This document shows, in pieces, positions 46,023-56,795 of a stretch of 64,000 nucleotides of DNA (position 1 is the stretch's first letter; the number at the start of each line of letters is the position of its first letter). The DNA is taken from positions 787,934 through 851,933 of the forward strand of contig NW_006763136.1 of NCBI RefSeq assembly GCF_000264905.1, given 5' to 3'. A program made the translations under genes and the position numbers. The notes under the pieces were generated by a model. That model searched no databases. It saw only the letters and a program-made list of their open reading frames with translations, and was not told where the DNA came from. Source of the stretch: Stereum hirsutum FP-91666 SS1. Lineage: Eukaryota; Basidiomycota; Agaricomycetes; Russulales; Stereaceae.

Positions 46023-48838
46023 TCACCTAAATCTATCCTCATAACTCGAATATATAATCGCCGCAAAGCCTTCCACTTCCCTCACGTCCGCCAAGTTCTG
46101 CAGACACACACAACGACACAGGATGACATCAGTGCGCCTCGAACTGGCGTGGTTTCAGAAGGAAAGGGATGAAGGGGAATACTCACATCAACAAGCTCGT
46201 TCGGCACTGTATTCACAGCCAACGCACTCCACCTCGCCAATCCCGGTAGCATTCCCGCCAATCTCATCCTGGGCTCTTCGTCTTGCTCTGGTACCGATCC
46301 CGATACCGCGCCCGTGGTATCTTGGTTGGCGGAAGAGGTAGAAATGCTAGAAGAGAAAACGTTTCTCCGCAGACCCTCGAGGAGGACCTCGGTTCCGCGA
46401 TCGAGACATCGCTCAAGAACTAGTAGGAAGTCTGGGGAAGAGAGGAGGTCGCGGGTTTCGGAGAGGAGGGCATTGAAAGTTGGGTTCTGTTCGGGTGCGG
46501 GCGCGGGTGCAGGAGGGAGGAATGGGGATGTTGATGATGATGATGAGGAGAATGATGAGAAACCGGTGCGTGCGAGAAGGTGGGAGAGGGCTGAGGACGT
46601 GGGAGGGAGGAGTGTCGAGAGGAAGCTACACGTGTAGACCATCGTCAGTTATCTTCATTCTGAGACAATGATCAAAGGGAGTGACCGTCCGGGTGTGCAG
46701 ACCGAAAGACTCACTTGATTCTCCTCTCCCTCCCTTCGAACGTAACCTCCCATTCGACCCTTCTTCTCACATCTCCGACCAACCTATTCAGCTCCAATAC
46801 ACCGAGCTTACTCTTCAAACTCACGCCCTCAAACACCTCTTCCACACCCCTCCGAACACGCTCACCCACGTCTTTCCAGCCCACGTTCAGGATCCACCAA
46901 CTCAACATGAGATACATCCGCTCCGTCTCGTCTGAGATGGGTTCATCGATCCAATGGTCTGCTGGTCTCGCCTTCGCCTTCCGCCTTGAACCTGACGCAG
47001 GAAAGCCGTAATCGTCGTCCGCATCCGCATGTTCGACCACGATCCTCCCGAACCTCGCCCAAGCACTATTCCCCATCCCCATCTCCTCCTCTTTCTCCCT
47101 CTTTGCCCCCTTCTCCTCCCCACTCTGAAAGAACAGCGAAGAGATATCGGTGTCGTACTCTAAGCCCTCTCTTGCCCTCTCGTCCGCCTCGAGCTCCACT
47201 ATCGAACGTACGTACTTGTATCGGCCGAGGAGGGAGAGTTGGATGTGGGTAAAGAGGGAGAGGAGAGTGGTGGAGTAGAGGGTTGTGAGCGTCCGGGTCA
47301 TTGCTGGTTCGTGCGTGCTGCATTGTCAGCTGGTGCGAGAAAGTATATGGATGGACTAGGGGGAGGAGGGATACGTACTGAGCATTTTGACTTCTCGCCA
47401 CAGTTCGGCTTTGGACCTTGTCGAATCGCTCATCGAGACTTGAGGAGTAGGTATAGGTTGGTCGAGATGAGACTGTGTTATGCCCCCAGGAAAAAATAAA
47501 TAAACATTCAGACAATAGCGATAGAAGAATGGAAATATAAAAGAGTCACTCACACTCCCGAATATTGATGGCTCTTGACTGCTCATACCAGAGCTACTTA
47601 TCGACTCTGTCAGCCCATTGCCACTTCCACTCGTCTTCCCTACTTCGACGTTCGCAGAGGGCTGTGCGGATGATGCCGCAGGAGGTACGAGCACATTGTC
47701 CTCCGAAGCTCTCCTCGACCCCGTATGGGAGTTCGCTTGGGAAGAGGAAGAAGCCGACTGCTGCTCGGAGAACTGGTCCACCCAGCTCGCACCTAACTGC
47801 GAAGTGGACCCTTCCATCCGTGCCGACTGGGAGTGGGACAAAAGTGAGAAAGTGTCGTTGTCGGTATTACGAGGTACCGGGTCTACCGCTATTCCTGCCC
47901 CAGAGCTGATATCGGAGGAAGGAGCGGGTACGATGAATTCGAGGCTCGAAGATAGGGAGGAGTCGGAGGGTGGGATGAGGGGTGATGTAGGTGATTGCGC
48001 CAGTGGTTGGGCATATGGGTTCGGAGGATACGTCGATGTTGATATTAGTGATGGAGTGGACGTCTGAGGGTCGGGCGAAGAGTGGGCTTGTTCTTGTGGC
48101 GGCGGCGATACCAGTGGTGGGGGAGGTGGTGGTTGTGGTTGTGTGTTCGCTCGGGAGGCTCGTGTGATAGATTGGAGTTCAGCTGTAAGTGCTTCGACGT
48201 TCATTTCCGAGAGGATGTTTTGGCCGAGGATGGGAAGTTGGGACATTATTGTGAAGGAAATGTCTTGTATGTTTTGTTGGAAGCGTTTGCGGACGCTGTG
48301 GAGATACGAGTAGTTCGAGTAATGAGTATTGTGCTCTGATTAGATATGAGGAAAGTAGGTAGTAGATAGATGCAAGATATGCGTATGTTATATCCACCGA
48401 AGCATATCCAGAGCATCTTCGTACCACAAACGCGACTGAAGAGCCCTGAGATGTCTCGTGGGTGCCACACCAGCGGTGAAGGCTCAACACCCCAAAGGCT
48501 CGCCAGGAGCATACCAGATCGCTATTGGGCATTGAGCACCGCGGTCGCATTATGAAACCGACAATTCATCCGGGGTAGCATCTTGGAACGTGTGAGGACG
48601 AGAACCTCCCCCGCATTGGACCCAGGATCTAAATAGACGAGATTCCCAGAACCACAAAAGCAAGCGAAAGTAAAGCTTACTTATCTCTCGCAGCCCTCTC
48701 CTGCATAACCCTCTCCCTAATCTCTGCTAACCTGTCCACGACGTAACGTCCGACGAGGTAGGCGCCACCGACGAATCCTGCGGCTTTAGCAAAGCCTCGT
48801 CGGCGGTCGTAGAAGTAATTCGTGATTGAGCCAAACAT
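46023..48838 (-). CDS. PEX3: Peroxin-3 (peroxisome membrane biogenesis)
   Basis: Pex3 anchors in the peroxisomal membrane and docks Pex19 with its membrane-protein cargo. The N-terminus MFGSITNYFYDRRRGFAKAA, then GFVGGAYLVGRYVVDRL, has the basic patch and single TM of Pex3. Exon 1 is 48681-48838. Exon 2 starts at 48295 with VRKRFQQNIQDISFTIMSQL and LSEMNVEALTAELQS. After a Ser/Pro/Gln-rich insert come KAELWREVKML, TLTTLYSTTLLSLFTHIQLS, LLGRYKYVRSIVELE, MYLMLSWWILNVGW, a Ser-rich loop, and the end EGFAAIIYSSYEDRFR. The core order matches the family. The insert of roughly 200 residues between the Pex19-binding N-terminus and the core is extra. It is divergent with the 49280 gene, 441 bp apart, so a shared promoter region is likely. 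Internal intron borders are partly approximate. Confidence 0.92.
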
Positions 48839-49279
48839 CTCGGTCGATGGTGTATTATGATGAGCTTGGTGGTGGTCGCATAAGTACGAAGGATAGAGGA
48901 GGATTTAAACCGAGAAGGCAAGGCGAAGTTGCAAAGGCAAAGTGGTGCGCTTGCACTTCGGCTTTCGCGCGTTCGAGGACCGGCGGGATGCACGTGTTTA
49001 TACTTCTCGTCAGAGTGGTCAAGCTTCAAAGAAGAAAAACAGAATGATTGTGCCAATATTTTTATGTTGAACGATAAATGTTCACTCTGGTAGGGAGAAA
49101 TAAGAAATACAGGGAAGAGCGATGTAGTGTGGCCCACGAGAGAGGGGAGACGGAAGACAGCTCTCGGACTTCCGGAGTCGGCTTTACGTAATTGCCACGC
49201 GAGCTCCTCCAGCCGTTGTGCGACGCTGCACGACGCCGAGCTCAAGCGGCATCTCATACTCTACTCAACTTACGCATCA
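48839..49279. promoter_or_regulatory. Divergent promoter region PEX3 / 87-aa protein
   Basis: 441 bp separate the two start codons, which point away from each other. No long open frame or repeat occupies it, so it must hold both promoters. No specific operator was recognised. Confidence 0.5.
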
Positions 49280-49909
49280 ATGGTCTGCGCCAAACCCTTC
49301 AAATTAGCCTGATAACCGATACTCAATATGTTTTCTTTATACTCATAGGGTGGCGGAGCAAGGTATCCCTATCCTAAGGCGGTCTGGTCCCCAGCCGGTT
49401 TGTCCATCTCCAGCTTCTTAAATCGCCTATTACTGACCGATTCATGGCCTTGTAACACCTCTATCCCATGAATTGTTATAACGAACGTACCCAAAATTAG
49501 GTGGCTGGTGGGGTCAACCCAGAGCCTGGAAAACAAACACCGCTGTCCTCTTCGCAGGCATCCTCGCGGTCGCGTATGGCACTTGGACGATCAGCGCAGA
49601 ACATGAGGTCCGTCCCCTCACCTCTCTTTATCAAGCCTCGCGCTCATGAGCAACCCTTTTTTCTTTCGGTCGGTATTGTTTGTGTTTCGTCTTGTGCATT
49701 GTGTTTATCTGCTTCAGAGGCGAGACGTTCTCCCGAACCGTTGGATACCTTCGATGATGGTACGCCCCTTTCATTACCTTCTCTCCGGCCATTCGTTTCT
49801 CTGCGTCGTGTTTACTTTGCTCATTCATCTGTATGGTGCCGTACAGTGGGCGAAACAGTTCAAAGACGCGGAGAAGAAGAAGCTAGAAGAGTCGCAGTCA
49901 CAGTCATAG
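49280..49909 (+). CDS. Small single-TM protein with YPYPKxVWSPAGGWW signature
   Basis: Five exons give 87 aa: 49280-49282 (the ATG alone), 49349-49397, 49501-49607, 49718-49759 and 49847-49909; phases agree throughout. The product starts MGGGARYPYPKAVWSPAGGW, continues WGQPRAWKTNTAVLFAGILA with one TM segment of about 20 residues, then SAEHERRDVLPNRWIPSMMW and a Lys/Glu-rich tail. From memory, short fungal proteins with a YPxPKxVWSPAGGW start and one TM are widespread and resemble small mitochondrial inner-membrane or complex I accessory proteins. That location is inference. It is divergent with PEX3. The first coding exon being only the start codon is unusual but well supported by the downstream match. 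Confidence 0.82.
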
Positions 49910-50399
49910 AGTCCGCATTGTGCCCGTTGCATTCTCTCCGAATACACCTTTTCCTGCTCCTTTTTCGAGTGTATCTTCCTCAACAAACAATTGTCCCGAG
50001 TCTCGGGCATTCGGAATCGCCTCTACTCCGCGGGGCAACGAAGGGGATGGTGTGCGAAACCCGGCCGGCACGTCCCCCTTTAGTCTTCAAAGGCTGAGGA
50101 AACGAAGATCATGGTTTGTTATGATTTACGTCCCGGAATACTGACGTATGCAGCAGCAGAATATATTTGTAACGTCTAGATCCCTATCGAACACCGAATA
50201 GCGACACCAGGACCGTACCCTGACAGCAAGCACAGAACAAACGACAGCTCAACGACAATCACACGACGACACCGGAAGATACCGAAGGCACTGGGCCTTT
50301 TGTCGATGAATGTTGGTTTCTCGCATACGCGTACGCACAGCCTATTCCTCATCCAATCGCGTCTTTGTTCGTGCCCATAAAAGGTCGGGATCCAACCAC
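49910..50399. other. Intergenic, no gene seen
   Basis: This is the 3' flank of the 87-aa gene and the promoter of the next gene. No coding feature is supported. Confidence 0.4.
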
Positions 50400-50406
50400 T
50401 ATAAAG
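50400..50406 (+). promoter_or_regulatory. TATA box of orphan-family copy 2
   Basis: TATAAAG, 78-84 nt upstream of the ATG at 50484, followed by a pyrimidine-rich leader. Confidence 0.6.
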
Positions 50407-50483
50407 GCCAACCACTCACTCTTCCGCTCCTTCATTCTTCTCACTCCGCACCTCGTTGCTTCCAGACTTCAACTGTTGAAATC

Positions 50484-52022
50484 ATGTCCGCGCCTAAGAA
50501 CGATGGAGCAGAGAGACTCTCCCGAATGGTTCATTTTATACGGTTCAGGAATCGCAATCTCAAGCACGACAACAAGGCCAACGACGACAACGACAACAAT
50601 AACAACAACTCATTCTCCCTGCCCTCTTCGCCCATATCGTCCACACCACCCTCATCCCCATTTTCACACTCACGTCCATCTTCGTACATCGACCCCCCCT
50701 CGACCTCAGATCCGTTCGACCCGTCCTCTTTCCTCTCCTCTTCTTCCTCGCCCTTATCCGCCTCCTCGGACCCACACTGGGACCCATACGCGAACCCCAT
50801 ACCCTCCTCGCACGGACAGAAAGGCCTCAGAAAATCCTCCTCCCGTTTCTTCCAACGCATAACCGACCGCGCCCTCGGCCGTCGCCGGACCGACTCCAGA
50901 CCTGAACCCTTAAAGTTACCTCCCCACTCTTTCATCCCCGCCACATTCGACCCTCAGACCTCGACGGGGATAGCGACGACCACAGGAACGGGGGCAGCGG
51001 CAGAGGCAGAGGCGAGGGCAGAGTTCCCGATCGTGGTCGTCCAGTACAAACGCGCTGATTTCGGAGTGGGCATGGAGGAGGAGTTGCATTGGATGCTCAT
51101 GATCCTTATTACCGACACGACCTCTCCTTTGGCCGGCTCCTTTCATTCGGAGGAACTGGCTATGACCATGAGCGGGCCTTCGTTCCAGGCTATCGACCGG
51201 CATTACTCCGATGAGCGTGGGGTGGTGTGGAATCTGCATTACACACAGACTGATAATCTGGTCAATCTGTTGAGTAAGCGGTGTTTGGGGGGTGTCAGGG
51301 TTGGTGGGATCTCGTTTAGGGATATGGGGAAGGAGAGGGAAGAGGTTGATGGAGAGAAGGGGAATGGGAAGGAGGAGGCTGATGAGCAGGATAAAGGGAA
51401 GGAGGTGAACGGCGAGGGCGGAGGTAGATGGAAGACGAGGGAGGAACTAGAAAGCGAGGTGAAGGAGGTGGTCGAGTTGATCAGAGGACATGAGCCGGTC
51501 GTCAAGCAGGAAGTGGAGGGGTGGAACTGTAGGGCCTGGCTGCTCGAGGTTCTGCAGCTGCTGAGGGAGAAGCAGCGCCAGGACGGTGTTCGTGATGAGG
51601 GCGGCTCTGGCAGCAACAAGGGCTCAAAGAGCTCTAAGGCCTCCAAGGCTTCCAAAGTCAAAGATGAAGAACCGAAAGAGCGCCAAACGGAGAGCCGGTC
51701 CAGAGGCTGGGTCGACGACGGCGTGACCCTCGAACAGAAATGGATAGTCGAACGCATGCGGGTCGCCAGTCGCGAGACGGTGAAGCGAAATGCTTTGCTG
51801 GAAGAGTTAGGGTTGGATGGGGGAATGAGTGTTCGGTTGGTGGGTGCGAAGGAGGAGATGCAGGAGTTGAGCGACGGTGAGAAGCGGGTGGCAGAGGGAA
51901 GGATGAAGTATCACGTTCCCGTTGTTGTGGGATGGGGGTGTTGCGATGGTGAAGGTAGTAAAGGCGAAGTCAGTGAGGATGAGGCCGAGGGCGAGGGCAA
52001 GAACGGTGCCGAGGAGGTGTAA
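50484..52022 (+). CDS. Orphan-family protein, copy 2 (512 aa)
   Basis: Intronless. The start MSAPKNDGAERLSRMVHF at 50484 is preferred because it follows a TATA box and leader; the upstream frame lacks typical coding character. Residues 30-180 are Asn/Asp- then Ser/Pro-rich. The conserved core begins FPIVVVQYKRADFG and ELHWMLMILITDTTS, then SKRCLGGVRVGGISFRD, a Glu/Lys-rich insert, ELESEVKEVVELIRGHEP, WNCRAWLLEVLQLLREKQ, a Ser/Lys repeat (KSSKASKASK), RGWVDDG, VERMRVASRETVKR and YHVPVVVGWG. This matches 44672-45460 segment by segment, so the two are inverted paralogues; copy 2 has gained about 250 residues of low-complexity linker. There is no signal or TM. Function is unknown. Confidence 0.82.
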   Translation: MSAPKNDGAERLSRMVHFIRFRNRNLKHDNKANDDNDNNNNNSFSLPSSPISSTPPSSPFSHSRPSSYIDPPSTSDPFDPSSFLSSSSSPLSASSDPHWDPYANPIPSSHGQKGLRKSSSRFFQRITDRALGRRRTDSRPEPLKLPPHSFIPATFDPQTSTGIATTTGTGAAAEAEARAEFPIVVVQYKRADFGVGMEEELHWMLMILITDTTSPLAGSFHSEELAMTMSGPSFQAIDRHYSDERGVVWNLHYTQTDNLVNLLSKRCLGGVRVGGISFRDMGKEREEVDGEKGNGKEEADEQDKGKEVNGEGGGRWKTREELESEVKEVVELIRGHEPVVKQEVEGWNCRAWLLEVLQLLREKQRQDGVRDEGGSGSNKGSKSSKASKASKVKDEEPKERQTESRSRGWVDDGVTLEQKWIVERMRVASRETVKRNALLEELGLDGGMSVRLVGAKEEMQELSDGEKRVAEGRMKYHVPVVVGWGCCDGEGSKGEVSEDEAEGEGKNGAEEV

Positions 52023-52569
52023 GGTCGTCCATGGGGATTGGTGATACGTATGGGATCGTTGAATATAGGTAAGATTTTCTAATGCCATACAAAGAAGTGC
52101 GCTACATCTGGATTCACGTAGCATGTATCTCGTAGTGCAATGCACAGTAATTTACCTCTAGTCCAGCTTCGTCAGGCTGAAGCTGTTGTTTGGACTGTGT
52201 CGATCAGTGTGGCGCAATGTTGCCACACCGGTTGATGCACGGGTAGAAATTTACCGGGATGTCCCGATGTCGACTTGTTCTCGACGTGATTCGTTTCACC
52301 TCTTCAGGACCACCTCGTTTCCACATTCTCTATGTTATTCATAACGTCTGGGTTGTGTATGCATGCTCCTCCTCCAAATACCTTGCCATGGTCGATGAAG
52401 CCGAAGGAGCTTGATCAAGGAACTCGGTCTCAGACTGGAGATTGACGCCCTAATTCTACTCGGTCGCCCATAGAGCGCTGCTACTCTCACGCTTCGTGAT
52501 GTGACTGCTGGCATGCTTCTTCTTGTGCATATCTTTGTCGACAACTTTCTTTAATTACCACACAGAAAA
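52023..52569. other. Intergenic, no gene seen
   Basis: Between two plus-strand genes. No coding or repeat feature was recognised. Confidence 0.4.
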
Positions 52570-53680
52570 ATGCCCTCCCGACAAACCAGCGATGAATACT
52601 TCGCGTTAACGTCGTACCCACCTACCAACGGAGACGACACAGAATCGGAAGGCTTGCTATATTCAAATGAAGTCAACGAAGAAACCAAGCATCCTCTGCG
52701 TCAGGCCTCAACAGGATCTACTACTGTCTGCGAACAATTGACTACGCTTCTCTTATTTTCGGCATTTCTTGTTTCGCTTCTCAGCTTCGCAACGACGCTG
52801 TACATCCACTTTGCGCGCTCTCGTTCATCCATATCCACTGGGTCATATGCATCGGCGTACTACAACATCGATATCAGTAGCTTGCGGAAGCCAAGTCAAT
52901 ACCTCGGACTCGAACGGGTCGATGGGAGTATAGAAAGGCTTGCGCAGGAGCTAGCTCACAACGGTGCGGGGGGCGGAGCGCACGGAGCAACATCGTCGTT
53001 GAGTAATGGGTCAATGACGATGAACCCTCCACCGAGTTTGCCTATCGGACCTGGAAGGGCGACATCCATTGTGCGAGTGAATGAGAGGTTTCCCCATGCC
53101 ACGTTCCCGAGAGATGGATGGGTGCTGCTCACCAACGAGGTGTGTCTCAGCTTCAATCCTCAATCTCAGTCGTGGGGCTGATCGCTCGTGTTGGATGTGT
53201 AGGATGTTTCTTTGATGCAATTCAAGATTCCTCACGTACCACCATCATTCCTCTGCACATTTCACATCTCCCTCCCCACGCGACGCACTCTTATTCAACA
53301 GGCGAGCCTGTTGACGCTCGAAAGTCCATCCACCGTCTCTCCAATTCTTACAATATACGACCTCAAGCATGCGCCCCCACATAATGTCACATGGGCCACA
53401 AAACCTTCGCGGGGATCGCTCATGCGGAAGATGAATGTAGAACTCGGTATGGATCTGAGGACGGAAGCGTTCGACTGTGGGATGTGGCATGTTGAGGAAG
53501 GAGAAGAGGATGATGAGATTTTGACGGTTGAGGTTGGTTGTGAAGGGACGGGATGCAGGATTGAGTATAGGGAGGAGGAATGCGATCCTTTACTTGGTGC
53601 GTCGATTTTCTTTGTGTTTCTAGTGCGACTCGTAAGCTGACGTCACCCCAGGTGTCGAGCTCATCTCTGTCGAGAGCTAG
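52570..53680 (+). CDS. Single-pass membrane protein resembling basidiomycete But2-like family
   Basis: Three exons (52570-53139, 53203-53596, 53652-53680) give 330 aa in phase. A cytosolic N-terminus of about 55 residues (DEYFALTSYPPTNGDDTESE, GLLYSN) is followed by one TM segment (LTTLLLFSAFLVSLLSFATT), then YYNIDISSLRKPSQYLGLER, NERFPHATFPRDGWVLLTNE, a beta-rich region (DVSLMQFKIP, CTFHISLP, LTIYDLKHAPPH) and an acidic Cys-containing C-terminus. The layout short-cytosolic/TM/xQYLGLxRV/...QF/HISLP is that of a large basidiomycete family often annotated as ubiquitin-binding But2 C-terminal-like. The assignment rests on pattern memory. The C-terminus is probably lumenal or extracellular. Confidence 0.75.
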
Positions 53681-54855
53681 TCAAACTATCAATGTATGTA
53701 AGAGTTCATCTCATGTCGGGGGTTCCTAAGATGGGCCCAGAGTGTACAGACGAATACTCCCTACGCAAACTCCGGCCGTTTCTCCGTATTGAGACAGAAA
53801 CACAGAAGCTTTGGCCACTGTCCGGTGTACACGGACCTGCTGCTTTCAGCTCCCCCAGCAGTGGGATGAATACGCAACGTAGAGTGATGATTATTTCTTG
53901 CATTCTAGGCTGGTCTAGTTCACAGAAATTCGGGGAATCGTCTCGTAGGAATACTCTTGCAGGCGACGAGCACTCGCGACCTGGTTTGTGCCCTGGCCTT
54001 CTTACCTGGCGTTTCCTCAATTTCGCTTTAAGTCGTGTTGCCCCGCCTTCAGAAGTGCGATGGCTGTGCTACCGATCGCGATGCCCCAAATCCTTGACTT
54101 CCCATTGGTTCGATGGTAATTCAACAAGGTGATCAATTCAGCTTCAGGCTACTGGTTCGGCAATCATACTGTGCCAAGGTCGAGTCGAAGCGAGTCCACA
54201 GCTTCTTACGGAATGCCACAAACCGCAACACTGTCGATGATCTTGGGACCCACTACGACGTGGATTGACATGTTGTGCCCACTACAACGACGGTCTCGGT
54301 GGTTCTTTTTGAACGTCTGCACTCTGCGAGTTTTAGGATACCCGGACTGGATCCAGGACGTTCGAGTTGACCATTTTTCCGGACGGCGAAAAATTTTGGC
54401 ATCTACCTTTTGTCTTTCCTTTCTCCTCGCTAACCCATTGTAGCCTTGGCAAACAACTGTCTGTATCGCTTAGGATCCATTCAACATCCCAGTCGGCCAT
54501 CACCATCTACATACGTATCGACCTCGTTCACCAGGTGCTGGGCTATAGCGAACACTACCAACAAATTTTCGGTCCATTGGCAAACCAAACTTCGCTTCGT
54601 GGTGCACGAGAGACACTCCGTCCTCTTTTCTACTCCGTGCACTGGGATTGGCGATGTCAGACGGTGAGCCATAGCCCCAAATGGACGCCCGATTTCGGAG
54701 CACGGCATAAGACACAGAGAGCACCTCTCTGCGCAGTAACATTCGAGTGCATTCACCAATGTGGAGACCACCGTCGCACAGGATCTTACGTGTGTCACGA
54801 AGAGGCTTGTTACTTCTTACCTGTGGTCCTCGAGGCGTTAACACTTTGTGGTGGG
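53681..54855. other. Intergenic, upstream of UPO copy 2
   Basis: About 1.2 kb without a supported gene. The last ~80 bp (about 54775-54855) match the region upstream of UPO copy 1 in inverted orientation, e.g. gatcttacgtg and cttacctgtgg blocks. Confidence 0.5.
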
Positions 54856-54863
54856 TATATAAG
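54856..54863 (+). promoter_or_regulatory. TATA box of UPO copy 2
   Basis: TATATAAG, 112 nt upstream of the ATG at 54975, in the block shared with UPO copy 1. Confidence 0.75.
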
Positions 54864-54974
54864 ACAACAGCAAGGTGTCGAGAATTCTTTAGCAGTCTCC
54901 AACCCCTCAGGCATTTGTTTCTCACTAGATCAACGATCCACTTCGCCACACTTCCTATTTTCACGCCCTTCGCG

Positions 54975-56168
54975 ATGCGGTTCAGTCTCCAATCCGCCGT
55001 TTTGACGGCCTTGGGTGCGGTCAAGGCCGTATCTGCCTTTGGCTACATGCCGAGGGATAGTGGGATCGATTTTGCGGATTACCCTTACCAGGCTCCTGGG
55101 CCCAATGATTTGAGGTCTCCTTGTCCTGGCTTGAAGTAAGTCTCGATACTCCTTTTCCTTGCTTCCCGCTCCAGGATACATCACTGACTTGAATGGCCTG
55201 CCCGCAGCGCGCTCGCCAACCACGGTATTCTGCCGAGAAACGGAAGCAACATCACGATTCCTATGATACTCCAAGCTGGAATCGGTATGTCCTGTTCATC
55301 GTTGGAGCTATCACATTATGATGCTCATTGGCACTGGAACGGTTGTAGACGGATATAATGTGCAGAACGATGTTTTGTTGTTGGCTGCGAAAGTTACGTT
55401 GCTCGTTAGTACCGAAGTAGATAACTTCTCGCTCGACGATCTAGACATGTACGTATCGCTATCTTCCTGCCCTCTCCTGCATTATACGGCTTTGTCTTAT
55501 TGACGTTTCCGTGGATCTTCTGCCACCATAGGCACGAAAACGTTGAGCACGACGCTTCCGTCTCCCGCTCTGACTACTATTTCGGCGATAACCACTCTTT
55601 CAACGCCACTCTCTTCAACCAAACGCTCGCACAGTCCAACCCCGGTGTCGACTACTATAACGCTACTTCTGCTGGGCTCGTCCAGAAGGCGAGGCTCGAG
55701 GATTCCATGGCTAGGAATCCGAATGTGACTAGCACGAGTAAGGAGTTCCTCATCAGGACGAGGGAGTCGGCTTTGTACTTGTCCGTCATGGGTAATGCGA
55801 CTACCGGCGTTGCACCGAAGGAGTGAGTCCTGTGCTCCTTTCTTCCCTCCATTTCCCTCTGCTCCTCCTCGCCAGACTTTCCGTCGACATAATCGAAGTA
55901 TCTACTGACGTCGAATCGGTCAAAATAACCACATAGATACGTCAACATCTTCTTCCGCGAAGAACGCCTCCCCATCGCCGAGGGCTGGAAACGCTCCGAT
56001 GTCCCTATCACGTCTGCTCTCCTCGATCCCTGGTCTGCCACCATCCAGAACCTCTCGGATTGGCAAGGCCCCACTCAGGATTACTCGGACATCGTTATTT
56101 CTCCTGATGGAGGGCTCCAGACGCTTCTTTTCCCTGGGGATGGGGATGGCCAGAATGGGCTCGCCTAG
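54975..56168 (+). CDS. Unspecific peroxygenase (haem-thiolate), short type, copy 2
   Basis: Five exons (54975-55135, 55208-55284, 55349-55448, 55532-55822, 55937-56168) give 286 aa in phase. The signal peptide MRFSLQSAVLTALGAVKAVS ends at about residue 21-23. The haem-thiolate Cys lies in SPCPGLK, then LANHGILPRNGSNITIPM. The catalytic EHD motif is in NVEHDASVSRSDYYFGDN. NATL, NATS, NVTS and NATT are potential N-glycosylation sites. Exons 1-4 are the same length as in copy 1 (34826-35987), and the proteins are nearly collinear; clear differences cluster in the last exon (LLDPWSATIQNLSDWQ against LLSPWSNTIFLASDWQ), which may alter the distal pocket or stability. Secreted peroxygenase role is family knowledge; substrates are unknown. 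Confidence 0.94.
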
Positions 56169-56795
56169 TGGCGTTTGCGGTTGAGAGACGGTCGAAACGG
56201 AGGATGAATGGAGGACTGTCATATTTATTCTGAGTGGACCTCATCTTTGTGGGAGTCTTTGGCTCTCGATATCGGATACATCCTATGGACTCATTGGACA
56301 ATAGGGCTCATATCATGATGTTACTTTAATAGCTACATACGTCGAGGCTGTTAATTGTTAGCTGTGATATTGTTTCCGCTTGCGCTCTTATTACTTTCGC
56401 TTCGTTCTCGGTGGCACTATTCTCTAAAGCCGGTATGATGGTCATAGGGATTATTACACCACAGCCATCCCGCGAAAGACGATTCTTTCGATGGGTGTGA
56501 ACCCGGCCACACAAGCTATCAAGTCGTATTACGCTAACCAGAAGAATTGCGAGTTTTTGATCCTCGTTTTTCATTTATCGCCGCTGTTTGGCGGCGCACA
56601 AGCAAGCCTTGCAGCGTACGCGAATTTGAGTCCGCGACATCACGATGTTTCACCCGCCAGAAACCCTTAGTACTCTTCTATAGAGTAGGCTGGTTGTGAA
56701 CCGTAACGTCGCTGTCCAATCTCATTCGACTTCCATTATACTTCATGAGACGTCGCGATCAGCTACTACATAGTACCAATATAATACTGGTAAAT
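56169..56795. other. Convergent intergenic region, no gene seen
   Basis: Between UPO copy 2 (+) and the NmrA-type gene (-). Nothing coding was recognised. Confidence 0.4.

Noticed and set aside
49501..50097. 199-codon plus-strand frame beginning AGGVNPEPGKQTP
   Set aside because: It runs through two introns of the well-phased 87-aa gene in another frame and shows no domain.
42130..53680. F-box/LRR and But2-like genes as a further inverted paralogue pair
   Set aside because: They occupy mirrored places outside the orphan-family pair, but share no motifs, so they are unpaired genes.
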